Assembly: GCF_033097505.1 (NCBI RefSeq) | Contig: NZ_AP028654.1 | Coordinates: 2,128,001 to 2,192,000 of the forward strand | Direction: 5' to 3' | DNA: 64,000 nucleotides | From: Helicovermis profundi | GTDB taxonomy: Bacteria; Bacillota; Clostridia; Peptostreptococcales; Acidaminobacteraceae | In this document: piece after piece, positions 19,196 through 28,304 of the stretch | Layout of the letters: every line of letters begins with the position of its first letter | Numbering within the stretch: position 1 is the first letter of the stretch | Notes under the pieces: generated by a model | Databases searched by the model: none | The model's input: the letters and a program-made list of their open reading frames with translations, nothing else | What the model was told of the DNA's origin: nothing | Translations under genes and position numbers: made by a program

Positions 19196-20311
19196 CTAGT
19201 CTTCGTCATCATCTTCTGTAGAGTTAGGCATCGTTATTTCTATTGCATTACCAGGAACTTTTTCATCTTCATAATAAGCAGTTACACTAACAAAATATTT
19301 TGATCCAGCTTCAAATTTTCCTCCAAAGTCTCCTCCATTATAATATTTTGTTATATCAAATTCAGCTTCTCTTTCATCTAAATCTGTAATCCAATAAAGA
19401 TATCCATCATTTGGGTATTTAGGAGCTGAATTGTATTTCGAAACAACTACTTTATATCCTTTTAAATTAATTTTAGAAACCTTACTCCACTTAACTTTTA
19501 CTTTCTTTTCGTCAACTTTTACTGTAACTGTAGGAACTTTACTTATAATACTATCTTCATCTTCGTTTGACGATATGTTTTCATCTATTGAAATAGCCGA
19601 TGACGTTGTAGAAGAAGTTCCAGAAGTATCATCTAAAATTATTTTTTCTTCATCAAAAGTTATTTTTTCCTCATCGATTACTTTTAGTAGCAAAGCTGCT
19701 GCTTCAGCTCTTGTAAGCGATTTCTGCGGTCTAAACTCTAAAGTACCATCTGAAAGAAGCAATCCATTCATAAGTTTTTTTTCTACTGCAACAGCTACAT
19801 AGGGTTTAAGATTTTTAGAAATCTTATTCTTGTCTGTAAACTGATCAAGAACTGTATAATCAGGATTATCAATATTATATTTTAAGCCTTTTACAAGAGC
19901 TACTGCCATATCCTCTCTAACCGCACTTTCAAGTGGTTTAAATAATATTTTTTCACCTAATTTATAACCGGTTAAATACGGTTTTGCAGCTTCAATATAT
20001 ACATTACCCCAATAATTTGACTTTACGTCATCAAACGATGACCATTTTGATTTTACAATTGGTATTTTTAAAGTTCTTACCATCATTGTAGAAAATTCAA
20101 CCCTATTAACTTGATTTTGTGGTCTAAAAGTATTATCATCATATCCATTTATAATACCTTTTCTAATCATCGATTCTACAGCTCCATAATACCAATCACT
20201 TTCCTTTATATCTTTTGGTTTTTTTCTATCCGCGAATGATAATGAACCAAACAATAAAATAAAAACCAGTGTAAAAACTGCTATAGATATTCCCGTTTTT
20301 TTAGTAAACAT
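19196..20311 (-). CDS. S-layer homology (SLH) domain surface protein
   Basis: Secreted cell-wall-anchored protein of 371 residues. A signal peptide (about 1-27, ending SLSFA) is followed by three SLH repeats: about 34-82 (GYDDNTFRPQNQVNR), 93-143 (FKPLESAVREDMA) and 157-210 (EFRPQKSLTRAEAA). SLH domains bind pyruvylated secondary wall polymers. After an acidic serine-rich linker there is a fibronectin-III-like domain (about 258-360, with VKVKWSKVS and KYFVSVTAYY) and the tail ends DDDED. No catalytic domain, so a structural or adhesive role is likely. ATG with GAGGAGG upstream; monocistronic. Confidence 0.93.
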   Translation of the reverse strand: MFTKKTGISIAVFTLVFILLFGSLSFADRKKPKDIKESDWYYGAVESMIRKGIINGYDDNTFRPQNQVNRVEFSTMMVRTLKIPIVKSKWSSFDDVKSNYWGNVYIEAAKPYLTGYKLGEKILFKPLESAVREDMAVALVKGLKYNIDNPDYTVLDQFTDKNKISKNLKPYVAVAVEKKLMNGLLLSDGTLEFRPQKSLTRAEAAALLLKVIDEEKITFDEEKIILDDTSGTSSTTSSAISIDENISSNEDEDSIISKVPTVTVKVDEKKVKVKWSKVSKINLKGYKVVVSKYNSAPKYPNDGYLYWITDLDEREAEFDITKYYNGGDFGGKFEAGSKYFVSVTAYYEDEKVPGNAIEITMPNSTEDDDED

Positions 20312-20448
20312 ATTTCCTCCTCTAATTAATAATATTTTTTACTATAGAAATATTATAGCCAAAAAAAACTTTTATTAATCAAAATCAGCATTATTATATT
20401 AAAACTGTAATTATGTCGTAATAGTTTTTAATATTTCATTTCTATTAC

Positions 20449-20479
20449 AAACGCCATCACTCTACGAGTGATGGCGTTT
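20449..20479. terminator. terminator of the aminotransferase gene
   Basis: Perfect 14-bp stem AAACGCCATCACTC / GAGTGATGGCGTTT with a 3-nt loop. The best T run is on the plus strand, but it is placed 17 bp after the minus-strand stop. Confidence 0.8.
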
Positions 20480-20496
20480 TTTTTATTCTTTAATAT

Positions 20497-21606
20497 CTAT
20501 TTTTTCAATTCCAGTACTTCTTTAAGAGCAGATAAAAACTGATTTGTTTGTTCCATAGTTCCTGAACTTATTCTAATGAAATTATCTTCTCCCCATAAAA
20601 ATCCAGGTCTAATAATCATTCCTCTTTTCATAAGCTCTTCAAATACAAACCTAGAATCTATTCCCATATCAGCAAAAATAAAATTAGTATTTGTTTTTAC
20701 ATAATAAAGATTTCTCTCTTCAAAGAATTTTTGCATTTTTCCCAAAGATTCATAATTTAAATCAACAGTATTTTTTATATGATCTGCATCATCTAATGAA
20801 GCAATTGCTGCTTTTTGTGCAACCTTATTTGAATTAAATACGCCTTTTATCTTCATTATCTCTGTAATAATTTCTGGTGATGATATCAAATATCCAACTC
20901 TAAGTCCCGCAAGTCCTGCAACTTTTGAAAAAGTTCTAAGAATAATTGTATTCGGTCTTTTCTTTAAAATATCAAGCCCATCATTATACTCGGCATTTCT
21001 AATAGCATATTCATAATAAGCTTCATCTAGCACAAGTACTACATGTTCTGGTATATTTGAAACTAAATATTCCACTTCATCTTTCGTCATTATATTTCCT
21101 GTTGGATTATTAGGATTACAAACATATACAATTTTTGTTTTATCTGTAATAGCATTAATAAATCCTTTAAAGTCATGCTTAAATTCTTTATCTAGTGGAA
21201 GTGAGACTACTTTTCCACCCATCATACTAACTGAAATATCATAAAGCGCAAAAGAAGGATTAGCCATAATAGCTTCATCACCTTCACTAATTAAAGCCTG
21301 AGCTATTAAAAATAATAATTGCTCGCCTCCATTACCAATAACTAAATTTTCTTTATTAATTCCATAATAATCTGCTAATTTAATTCTTAAATCATCAGCA
21401 ATCCCATCCGGATAAATATTAACACTAAGTGCTTCTTTTTTTATTGCTTCAATAGCAAGAGGTGAAGGTCCTAGAGGATTTTCATTTGAAGCAAGTTTTA
21501 CTATTTTAGTTAATCCGTATTCTTTCATAACTTCTTCAATTGGCTTTCCCGGGACATAAACTTTTAATTTTTCAAGTTCTTTTCTAAATTTCAAATATTT
21601 TTCCAT
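20497..21606 (-). CDS. HisC-type aminotransferase, probably acting on aromatic amino acids
   Basis: PLP-dependent class I/II aminotransferase of 369 residues with PNNPTG (165-170), the PLP-phenol-binding Asp194 in VLVLDEAYYEY and Schiff-base Lys228 in LRTFSKVAGLAGLRVGYL. The family includes histidinol-phosphate aminotransferase (HisC). No histidine genes are near; it lies downstream of iorA-iorB-buk on the same strand. I infer that it feeds arylpyruvate to the oxidoreductase rather than making histidine, but true HisC activity remains possible. ATG with GGGGGA upstream. A perfect 14-bp palindrome lies 65 bp upstream, so it may also have its own control. Confidence 0.85.
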   Translation of the reverse strand: MEKYLKFRKELEKLKVYVPGKPIEEVMKEYGLTKIVKLASNENPLGPSPLAIEAIKKEALSVNIYPDGIADDLRIKLADYYGINKENLVIGNGGEQLLFLIAQALISEGDEAIMANPSFALYDISVSMMGGKVVSLPLDKEFKHDFKGFINAITDKTKIVYVCNPNNPTGNIMTKDEVEYLVSNIPEHVVLVLDEAYYEYAIRNAEYNDGLDILKKRPNTIILRTFSKVAGLAGLRVGYLISSPEIITEIMKIKGVFNSNKVAQKAAIASLDDADHIKNTVDLNYESLGKMQKFFEERNLYYVKTNTNFIFADMGIDSRFVFEELMKRGMIIRPGFLWGEDNFIRISSGTMEQTNQFLSALKEVLELKK

Positions 21607-21670
21607 ATTTCCCCCATTGATTATATTTATTTTAAAAATACAAAAGTGCTTAGTTTTTCGAATAAGGCTT

Positions 21671-21684
21671 TCGTAAATTTACGA
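21671..21684. promoter_or_regulatory. perfect 14-bp palindrome upstream of the aminotransferase
   Basis: TCGTAAATTTACGA is its own complement and stands in the 192-bp gap between buk and the aminotransferase. It resembles, but does not equal, a Zur box (one base shorter). Likely an operator; the regulator is unknown. Nothing else is recognisable in this gap. Confidence 0.4.
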
Positions 21685-21798
21685 CTAATACATATATTAC
21701 TATCTTACTTAGTATGAATTATACATAATTTATTATTTAATTACAATGCAACGAGCTATATAAATTTAATTATAAGCTTAATAATACTACCAATAATA

Positions 21799-22860
21799 TT
21801 ATTCAGTATACTCTCGATCTTCTTCTTCGCCTAAAAGTACTCTTAACGCTCCATAGGCTAAAGATTCTAATTCATTTTCACCAGGCACAATAACAACAGG
21901 AGCTATAAATTTAACTCTTTCTTTTATAAGTGATGTAAATTTTTTTGAATGTGCAATCCCGCCTGTAATAACTATCCTATCAATATCACCATAATTTACT
22001 ACAGATAACTCGCCAATAGCTTTCGAAATCTGATATGCCATTGCTTCATAAACTACAAGTGCTTCCTTATCGCCATTAGAAATTTTAGCTTCAACATCTC
22101 TTAAATCAACAGTATTCAAGTAGGAAACTAAACCACCTTTACCTCTTATTTTTTTCTTAACAAGAGATTTTTCTTCTTTATAACACAGTTCCATAAAACT
22201 CTTTAATGGAATTCGTCCACTTCTTTCAGGCGAAAACGGTCCTTCATCATCTGAAACTATATCCGCCAACTTTCCTTTTTTATGAATTCCAACTGTTATT
22301 CCACCGCCAAGATGAGCTGTAATAATATTACATTCTTTATAGGGCTTATTTAATTCTTTAGATACCTTAATAGCAACCGCCCTCATATTAAGAGCATGAG
22401 ATAAACTTTTTCTTTCAATTCCTTTTATACCTGAAATTCTAGCAACATCTTCTAATTCGTCCACTGCAACTGAATCATAAATATATGATGGGATATTTAA
22501 ATTCTCAGCTATATCAAAAGCAATAATTCCTCCCAAATTTGATGCATGTTCTACAACAGGGTTATTTTTTAATCTATCCACCATTTTTTTATTTACTTTA
22601 TATGCTCCAGACTTAACTGGTGGCAGAAGACCACCACGACCAACAACAGCCGTTAAATTATTTATATCAAATTTTGCTTCATCTAAAAATTTAATAATCT
22701 CTTTCTTTCTCATATCATATTGATCAGCAATTTTATTGTACTTGCTTATTTGACTCGCACTATGATCAATGGTTGTTTTTACAATTTCAGTTTTATTTTC
22801 ATATAAAGCAACCTTTGTTGAAGTAGATCCTGGATTTATTGCTAAAATATAGTTTTTCAT
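21799..22860 (-). CDS. buk: butyrate kinase family protein
   Basis: Acyl kinase of the acetokinase superfamily, 353 residues, full length for butyrate kinase. Seen are NPGSTSTKVALYE (9-21), the acyl-phosphate-site residues in VVGRGGLLPPVKSGAY (about 71-86), AHLGGGITVGIHKKGK (about 181-196) and IVITGGIAHSK near 295. It interconverts acyl-phosphate plus ADP with a carboxylic acid plus ATP. The ATG follows the iorB stop directly (TAAATG) with GGGAGG upstream, so it is translated with iorB. In this context its substrate may be an acyl-phosphate derived from the oxidoreductase product. No phosphotransbutyrylase is next to it. Confidence 0.93.
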   Translation of the reverse strand: MKNYILAINPGSTSTKVALYENKTEIVKTTIDHSASQISKYNKIADQYDMRKKEIIKFLDEAKFDINNLTAVVGRGGLLPPVKSGAYKVNKKMVDRLKNNPVVEHASNLGGIIAFDIAENLNIPSYIYDSVAVDELEDVARISGIKGIERKSLSHALNMRAVAIKVSKELNKPYKECNIITAHLGGGITVGIHKKGKLADIVSDDEGPFSPERSGRIPLKSFMELCYKEEKSLVKKKIRGKGGLVSYLNTVDLRDVEAKISNGDKEALVVYEAMAYQISKAIGELSVVNYGDIDRIVITGGIAHSKKFTSLIKERVKFIAPVVIVPGENELESLAYGALRVLLGEEEDREYTE

Positions 22861-23460
22861 TTATTTTCCTCCCTTTAGTTTATTATCATATAATTCAAAA
22901 CCTCTATTAAATGCTTTAATATTAATATCAATAAATTTTTCTTTTACATTATTTTTTATAATCTCATCCCAATCAATTCCATCAAGATTCATTCCTTTAA
23001 TTAATGAACCTAACATAATTGTATTTAAAACTTTAAAATTACCTAACTTTACAGCTTCATCTAATGCATCATAAAAAACAAATTTTTCTAGTCGCTTTGA
23101 TAATTCTTCAATAATACCATCAGGATATTTTTTATTACCACTTAAAATTGGAGCAGATGGTATTTCATAAGTATTCATTACAACTATACCATCTTCTTTT
23201 AAAAATTTTATCCATCTATAAGTTTCCATTTTTTCAAATGAAATTATAACATCTACCTTTCCTTCTTCAAGTACCGGCGAATGTATTTTTTTCCCAAATC
23301 TAACCTGTGTAGAAACGCTTCCTCCTCTTTGACTCATTCCATGTATTTCAGCCATTTTAACGTCATATCCAAATTCAAGCAAACCACTTGAAAGAATCTT
23401 ACTTGCTAAAATTGTACCTTGACCTCCAACACCTACTAAAAGTATATTAGTTGTTTTCAT
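22861..23460 (-). CDS. iorB: indolepyruvate ferredoxin oxidoreductase, beta subunit
   Basis: Gamma-domain subunit of a thiamine-diphosphate-dependent 2-oxoacid:ferredoxin oxidoreductase. The 199 residues start TTNILLVGVGGQGTILASKI, the nucleotide-like glycine motif of the POR gamma domain, followed by EIHGMSQRGGSVSTQVRFG, the hallmark that contacts CoA and substrate. It partners with IorA to turn arylpyruvates into aryl-CoA esters with reduction of ferredoxin. It begins one base after the iorA stop. The alternative is a branched-chain (VOR) type, but the two-subunit layout fits IOR. Confidence 0.94.
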   Translation of the reverse strand: MKTTNILLVGVGGQGTILASKILSSGLLEFGYDVKMAEIHGMSQRGGSVSTQVRFGKKIHSPVLEEGKVDVIISFEKMETYRWIKFLKEDGIVVMNTYEIPSAPILSGNKKYPDGIIEELSKRLEKFVFYDALDEAVKLGNFKVLNTIMLGSLIKGMNLDGIDWDEIIKNNVKEKFIDINIKAFNRGFELYDNKLKGGK

Positions 23461-23461
23461 A

Positions 23462-25240
23462 TTATTTTACCACCTTTCTAATTGCACTAACTGGACACGT
23501 TTGCATACATACTTCACAACCAACACAAGTATTAGGATCAATTTTTACTTTCTTAATCTCACTATTAAATTCAAGCGAAGGACAGCCCGTTCCAATACAT
23601 TTTCTGCATCCGATGCATTTTTCTTCATCTACTTGACAACTATCCTTAATAAGACCAAATTCTTTGATATCTTCAGTTGAATATTTTTTTAGAGCACAAG
23701 GCCATCTAGTAATAATAACTGCAGCTTCATTATAATCAAGCGCTCTATTTACAGCCTCTTCAGTGGCAGTAAGGTCTAAGGGATTAACAACTTCTATATG
23801 TTTTACACCTATTGCCTTACAAACGTCTTCAATTGATATAATATTTGTACTTGAACCATCTAGAGTATATCCAGTTCCAGGATTCTCTTGATGACCTGTC
23901 ATTCCTGTTATTCTATTATCTAATATACATGTAACTACTTTACTTTTATTATAAACAACATCAATTAAACTATTAATACCAGTGTGGAAAAACGTTGAAT
24001 CGCCAAGAACTGCAACGGTTCTTTTGGATATTCCAAATTTAGTGAACACCTTCTGAGCGCCGTGACCCATACTTACGCTTGCACCCATGCAAAGAATGGT
24101 ATCAACAGCATTAAGCGGTGCAATAGCACCCAAACCATAGCAACCTATATCACCAGTTACCATAATATCACTACGCTTTTTAAGAGCATAGAAAAATCCT
24201 CTGTGTGGGCAACCAGAACAAAGGGTCGGCGGCCTCATAGGAATTTCTATATCATTAAAAGTATTACTATTATCTATTTTTTCAAAAAAAACTTTTCTGA
24301 GTATCGTAGGTGATAATTCACCAAGTCTTGGAACAATTTCCTTACCTATGCATTTTATACCATCTGCTTTTATTTGCTCTTCCATAAATGGTTCAAGTTC
24401 TTCAATTACATAAAGCTGATCAACTTCATCTGCAAATTTTCTAATTTTTTCTATTGGAAGCGGATTAGTAAATCCTATTTTTAAATAGGACGCATTTTCT
24501 TCAAAAACTTCTTTTGCATATTCATATGCAGCACCTGCGCTAATAATTCCAATTTTTTTATTATAATATTCACAATAGTTTAAACTTGAATCATTTGATA
24601 TTTTTTCAAGTTCTTTAAGAGCATTATCCACTTTAACATGCATAAGTCTTGCATACGAAGGAATCGAAATATTTTTTCTTTCATTTTTAACATATTCTTT
24701 AATTTTAACACTTTTTCTTTCTCCAAAATTAACAATACTTTTTGAATGACAAACTCTTGTGGTCATTCTTATCATAACTGGCGTGTCATACTCTTCACTG
24801 ATATCAAGTGCATAACCAATCATGTCTTTACATTCAGCGCTATCACTTGGCTCCAACATTGGTAGTTTACCAAATTTAGCATAGTACCTATTATCTTGTT
24901 CATTCTGCGATGAATGCATTCCCGGTTCATCAGCAGAAATTATTACAGCACCTCCGTTAACCCCAGTAAAAGAGAATGTCATTAACGGATCTGCTGCAAC
25001 ATTTAATCCAACATGCTTCATTGATGCAATAACTCTAGCGCCCGCATACGAAGCACCAATAACTGCCTCAAGTGCAACTTTCTCGTTTGGAGCCCATTCT
25101 GCAATTATATCCTCACTATAATTAGCAATATTTTCTAAAATTTCCGTACTTGGTGTTCCTGGATATGCACTTGCATAAGAAATACCATATTCATATGCGC
25201 CTCTTGCAATAGCTTCATTTCCAGTAAGCAATTTTTTCAT
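23462..25240 (-). CDS. iorA: indolepyruvate ferredoxin oxidoreductase, alpha subunit
   Basis: Catalytic subunit, 592 residues from ATG 25240 (AAAGGTTGTG upstream; longer starts at 25258 and TTG 25270 are possible). It has the N-terminal pyrimidine-binding domain with YASAYPGTPSTEI, a central linker, and the TPP-binding domain with GDIGCYGLGAIAPLNAVDT and the motif GDSTFFHTGINSL. The C-terminal dicluster ferredoxin reads CIGCRKCIGTGCP and CVGCEVCMQTCP. It catalyses oxidative decarboxylation of aryl (or related) 2-oxoacids with ferredoxin as acceptor. Transcription probably starts at the sigma-54 promoter 100 bp upstream. Head of the iorA-iorB-buk operon. Confidence 0.95.
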   Translation of the reverse strand: MKKLLTGNEAIARGAYEYGISYASAYPGTPSTEILENIANYSEDIIAEWAPNEKVALEAVIGASYAGARVIASMKHVGLNVAADPLMTFSFTGVNGGAVIISADEPGMHSSQNEQDNRYYAKFGKLPMLEPSDSAECKDMIGYALDISEEYDTPVMIRMTTRVCHSKSIVNFGERKSVKIKEYVKNERKNISIPSYARLMHVKVDNALKELEKISNDSSLNYCEYYNKKIGIISAGAAYEYAKEVFEENASYLKIGFTNPLPIEKIRKFADEVDQLYVIEELEPFMEEQIKADGIKCIGKEIVPRLGELSPTILRKVFFEKIDNSNTFNDIEIPMRPPTLCSGCPHRGFFYALKKRSDIMVTGDIGCYGLGAIAPLNAVDTILCMGASVSMGHGAQKVFTKFGISKRTVAVLGDSTFFHTGINSLIDVVYNKSKVVTCILDNRITGMTGHQENPGTGYTLDGSSTNIISIEDVCKAIGVKHIEVVNPLDLTATEEAVNRALDYNEAAVIITRWPCALKKYSTEDIKEFGLIKDSCQVDEEKCIGCRKCIGTGCPSLEFNSEIKKVKIDPNTCVGCEVCMQTCPVSAIRKVVK

Positions 25241-25347
25241 AATTTCACAACCTTTCATATTATTGTTCAATAAAAATAATTATACATTTTATATATTTTC
25301 TAATCAAAATAAAAAAATGAACATTCTATGTACAACATAAATATAAA

Positions 25348-25362
25348 GCAAAATTTATGCCA
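25348..25362 (-). promoter_or_regulatory. sigma-54 (-24/-12) promoter of iorA-iorB-buk
   Basis: On the minus strand TGGCATAAATTTTGC matches TGGCAC-N5-TTGC at every position but one, with the invariant GG and GC exactly 12 bp apart. It lies 108 bp upstream of the iorA ATG and directly downstream of the gene for a sigma-54 activator. Confidence 0.85.
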
Positions 25363-25428
25363 CATTAATATTGAATATACTATCCTAAAATAGATCAAAT
25401 ACAATTAATTTATACCGTAAAAACAAAA

Positions 25429-25462
25429 CAACTGTATTAATTGAGAACAATTAATACAGTTG
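25429..25462 (-). terminator. terminator of the sigma-54 activator gene
   Basis: Perfect 15-bp stem CAACTGTATTAATTG and its complement around a 4-nt loop, 7 bp after the stop codon, followed on the minus strand by TTTTGTTTTT. It is also 67 bp upstream of the -24/-12 promoter, so the palindrome could additionally be an enhancer site. Confidence 0.85.
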
Positions 25463-25469
25463 TAAACTG

Positions 25470-27506
25470 TTATACAATCATTTTTTTTGATTTAACTTCT
25501 AAAATATGTTTAATTCCTTTTTCAGTTATCACGGTTCCAGCTCTTCCAGACTTAATTTCAACAATTTCATTATGCCTTAATTCTAGAAGAATATCTCTCA
25601 CTCTTGATTCTCCAACAAAAATATTGTTTTCCTTTAATTTATCACTTATATATTTTCGTCCGATACCTCTGTGCGCTTTATATGCTTCATAAAGTAGACT
25701 TAAAATGTACTCTTCAATAGATAATTCGTCAAAATACCCATATTCTTTAAACGGTGCTTTAATTTCAGCTTCATCTTCACATTCAAAAGGAATATCACTT
25801 TTTTCAACTTTTTTAATACTCATATTTTTAAAATATTCGATAAAATTTCTTAACTCCCTAACATTTCCCAAATAATTGTAATCATATAAAGCTTTTTTAG
25901 CTTCTTCAGAAAAATCTATAATTATTTTAAACTCTTTTTTAAAATAATCAATAAGCGGAAAAATATCCTCTTTTCTATTTCTTAAAGGAGATATTTTAAG
26001 AGGAAGAACATTTAATCTATAATACAAATCTTTTCTAAACAAATTTTCTTTCATCATTTTAAATAAATCTTTGTTGGTAGCTGAAATTATTCTAATGTTT
26101 ACATTTATTAATGTGTCTCCACCTATTTTCATAATTTCTTTTTCTTGGAGAACTCTTAGTAATCTTATTTGTAAATTATAAGGCATTTCTTCAATTTCAT
26201 CTAAAAAAAGAGTACCGCCATCAGCAAGTTCAATTAGACCTACTTTGCCACCACGTCTCGCGCCCGTAAAAGCGCCTTCTTCATAGCCAAACAACTCACT
26301 TTCAAGAAGTGTTTCAGGAAACGCACCACAATTAATAGCAACAAATTGCTTGTTTTTCCTATCAGAATAATCATGTATCGAGTGAGCAAAGAGTTCTTTA
26401 CCAGTTCCGCTCTCACCGAAAATCAAAACAGAAGAAACAGATTTAGACATACGTTTTGCGATTTCAATTGAATTTACTATATCTATACTACCACCAATAA
26501 TATCTCTAAATTTGTATTTAGCAACATGTCCTTTACCAATCATTTGTTTTCTAAGCAAGTACTGCTGCTTTTCAAGTTCACTATATTTTCTAAGAATGAT
26601 AATAGCACCATAAAATTTTGATAAATGAAATAATAGTTTCATAGATAAGACAATATCAATATCATTAATTCTAATAAGTTTATCAGAAATATCATTTTGA
26701 AGCTCCATATGTTTTAGAATATCAATTTCAGGAATAACACTTTTTATATTATAACCGATAATATCATCATCATTTAAATCGATAAGTTTTGATACGTCAT
26801 CATTTACATATGATATTTTACCTTCACAATTTATATTAATAATACCTAACTTTATTATATTTAATATCGTTTTAAGTTGACTTTCATAATCGTTTACAAC
26901 CGAAATTATATTTGAAAGGCCAAACTCTTTCGTAACAAATTCAACGTATTCTCTTTGTAAACTCATTTGTTTGAGTTTATTATCAAGACCTAATTTATAG
27001 CCTACATCTAAAATCGTATCAATATCAAGTAAAGTTGAATCGCATTTTACATTAACTGCATTACTTGCCTTTATTTTTTCATCTCCAAATATCAAAATAT
27101 ATCCATTAAAATAATTATTATTTTTTAATAACAAATATGGTTTTAATATAAGATGCCTAATTCCTACTCGCTCTAAAATACTAATAAGTTCATCGTCCTT
27201 ATCGTTATCATCTAATACATATACTTCTTTGTTCGTATTTAAATTATTGATTATATCAAAAGTGTTTTTAGTAATAGTTCTATTAATAATTAAAATATCT
27301 GAATCAATATCCACCTTATTTCTTATAGCATTATATATATCTAAAGAAGATACCAAAATAACGTCTGCATCAAAGTAATTCAAATTTTCAATTTCTGAAA
27401 CTAATTCACTTTCAAAAAAATAATTATCTCCAAAATAATTATCAAGTTGTTTCTTATAATTTTTTGCTATATTCATATTTTTAGCTAAAACAAGTAATTT
27501 CTTCAT
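25470..27506 (-). CDS. sigma-54-dependent transcriptional activator with PAS domain
   Basis: Enhancer-binding protein of 678 residues, the probable activator of iorA-iorB-buk. The N-terminal 180 residues are an unrecognised sensor (possibly PrpR-receptor-like, with alternating Rossmann-type strands). A PAS domain (about 210-305) follows. The AAA+ domain (about 335-560) has Walker A GESGTGKE (364-371), the sigma-54 contact loop GAFTGA (411-416) and Walker B GTLFLDEIEE (431-440). The C terminus (about 600-678) is a winged helix, not the usual Fis-type HTH: DKLKENNIFVGESRVRDILLELRHNEIVE. ATG with TTAGGTGA overlapping the ferredoxin stop, so it is coupled to the ferredoxin gene. Confidence 0.93.
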   Translation of the reverse strand: MKKLLVLAKNMNIAKNYKKQLDNYFGDNYFFESELVSEIENLNYFDADVILVSSLDIYNAIRNKVDIDSDILIINRTITKNTFDIINNLNTNKEVYVLDDNDKDDELISILERVGIRHLILKPYLLLKNNNYFNGYILIFGDEKIKASNAVNVKCDSTLLDIDTILDVGYKLGLDNKLKQMSLQREYVEFVTKEFGLSNIISVVNDYESQLKTILNIIKLGIININCEGKISYVNDDVSKLIDLNDDDIIGYNIKSVIPEIDILKHMELQNDISDKLIRINDIDIVLSMKLLFHLSKFYGAIIILRKYSELEKQQYLLRKQMIGKGHVAKYKFRDIIGGSIDIVNSIEIAKRMSKSVSSVLIFGESGTGKELFAHSIHDYSDRKNKQFVAINCGAFPETLLESELFGYEEGAFTGARRGGKVGLIELADGGTLFLDEIEEMPYNLQIRLLRVLQEKEIMKIGGDTLINVNIRIISATNKDLFKMMKENLFRKDLYYRLNVLPLKISPLRNRKEDIFPLIDYFKKEFKIIIDFSEEAKKALYDYNYLGNVRELRNFIEYFKNMSIKKVEKSDIPFECEDEAEIKAPFKEYGYFDELSIEEYILSLLYEAYKAHRGIGRKYISDKLKENNIFVGESRVRDILLELRHNEIVEIKSGRAGTVITEKGIKHILEVKSKKMIV

Positions 27507-27510
27507 CTAT

Positions 27511-27681
27511 TCACCTAATTTTTATCGCATTTGATTTACAAACTAAAACACACATTCTACACCCTATACATCTAGTTTCATCAATTATTATATTTGTCCG
27601 TCTCTCAATAGCAAATACCGGACAAGAATCTATACAAAGATCACAATTCGCACATTTAGTATTATCAATCACAAACTTCAT
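27511..27681 (-). CDS. 2[4Fe-4S] ferredoxin, 56 aa
   Basis: Very small clostridial-type ferredoxin that is easily missed because of its length. It has two complete cluster motifs: Cys10, 13, 16, 20 (CANCDLCIDSCP) and Cys38, 41, 44, 48 (CIGCRMCVLVCK). ATG 27681 is preceded by AGGTGA. Its stop codon overlaps the ribosome binding site of the sigma-54 activator, so the two are coupled. The natural role is electron acceptor for the IorAB oxidoreductase encoded downstream. Pairing a ferredoxin with the activator gene rather than with the enzyme operon is unusual; a redox-sensing role with the activator is possible. Confidence 0.9.
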   Translation of the reverse strand: MKFVIDNTKCANCDLCIDSCPVFAIERRTNIIIDETRCIGCRMCVLVCKSNAIKIR

Positions 27682-27689
27682 TTTTTCAC

Positions 27690-28286
27690 CTACAATATTA
27701 TATTTTTAATTGCTTCACCCTCAATAAAAACACCATTTAAAAAACGATTATAATAAACAATTTCAAAATCTGCTTCCTTAAATGTTTTTAAAGTATCTCT
27801 ATTAAGGTGACACCCATTTGCAACTTTTTTCCACAAAGGTGTCATAAAATTCAGAATAGGTTTTAAGCTATCTTTATCACTTTGAACATGCTCAATAAAA
27901 TATATTTTTCCATTTTCTTTTAAGACTCTTCTTATCTCACTTAGTCCTTTTAGTGGATTTTCCACTGAACAAAACACCAATGTAATTATTATTGTATCAA
28001 ATGAATTTGATTCAAAAGGTAAGTCTTCAACCGAATTGTTAAATATAAACATTTTGCTATTTTCTTTTATTTTATTAATAAAATCTACATTAAATTTAAG
28101 ATCCACAAAAGACAGTTTAGATATGCTGTTCATATCATAGTATTTAATGTTTACTCCTGTTCCAGGTCCAACTTCTAAAACATTGCCATAAGCTCTTGCG
28201 CAATGTTTTTTCCTTGTTTCTCTTATGCCTTTTCTCTCAAAAGGCTCCATAAATGTATCATATATTTTCGTAGAAAAATTACTCAT
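27690..28286 (-). CDS. class I SAM-dependent methyltransferase, UbiE-like
   Basis: Small methyltransferase of 198 residues. Motif I NVLEVGPGTGVNIKYY (about 35-50), SFVDL as the acidic end of strand 2, and FDTIIITLVFCSVENPLKGL with RRVLKENGKIYFIEH are typical of the Methyltransf_11 family. The substrate is unknown; relatives methylate quinones, lipids or small thiols. ATG 28286 has AGAGGT upstream; a longer frame from TTG 28301 is less likely. It follows the DHH phosphoesterase by 18 bp and precedes the ferredoxin by 8 bp, so the ferredoxin-activator pair may also be transcribed from this upstream operon. Confidence 0.87.
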   Translation of the reverse strand: MSNFSTKIYDTFMEPFERKGIRETRKKHCARAYGNVLEVGPGTGVNIKYYDMNSISKLSFVDLKFNVDFINKIKENSKMFIFNNSVEDLPFESNSFDTIIITLVFCSVENPLKGLSEIRRVLKENGKIYFIEHVQSDKDSLKPILNFMTPLWKKVANGCHLNRDTLKTFKEADFEIVYYNRFLNGVFIEGEAIKNIIL

Positions 28287-28304
28287 AATACCTCTTTCCA
28301 AAGT

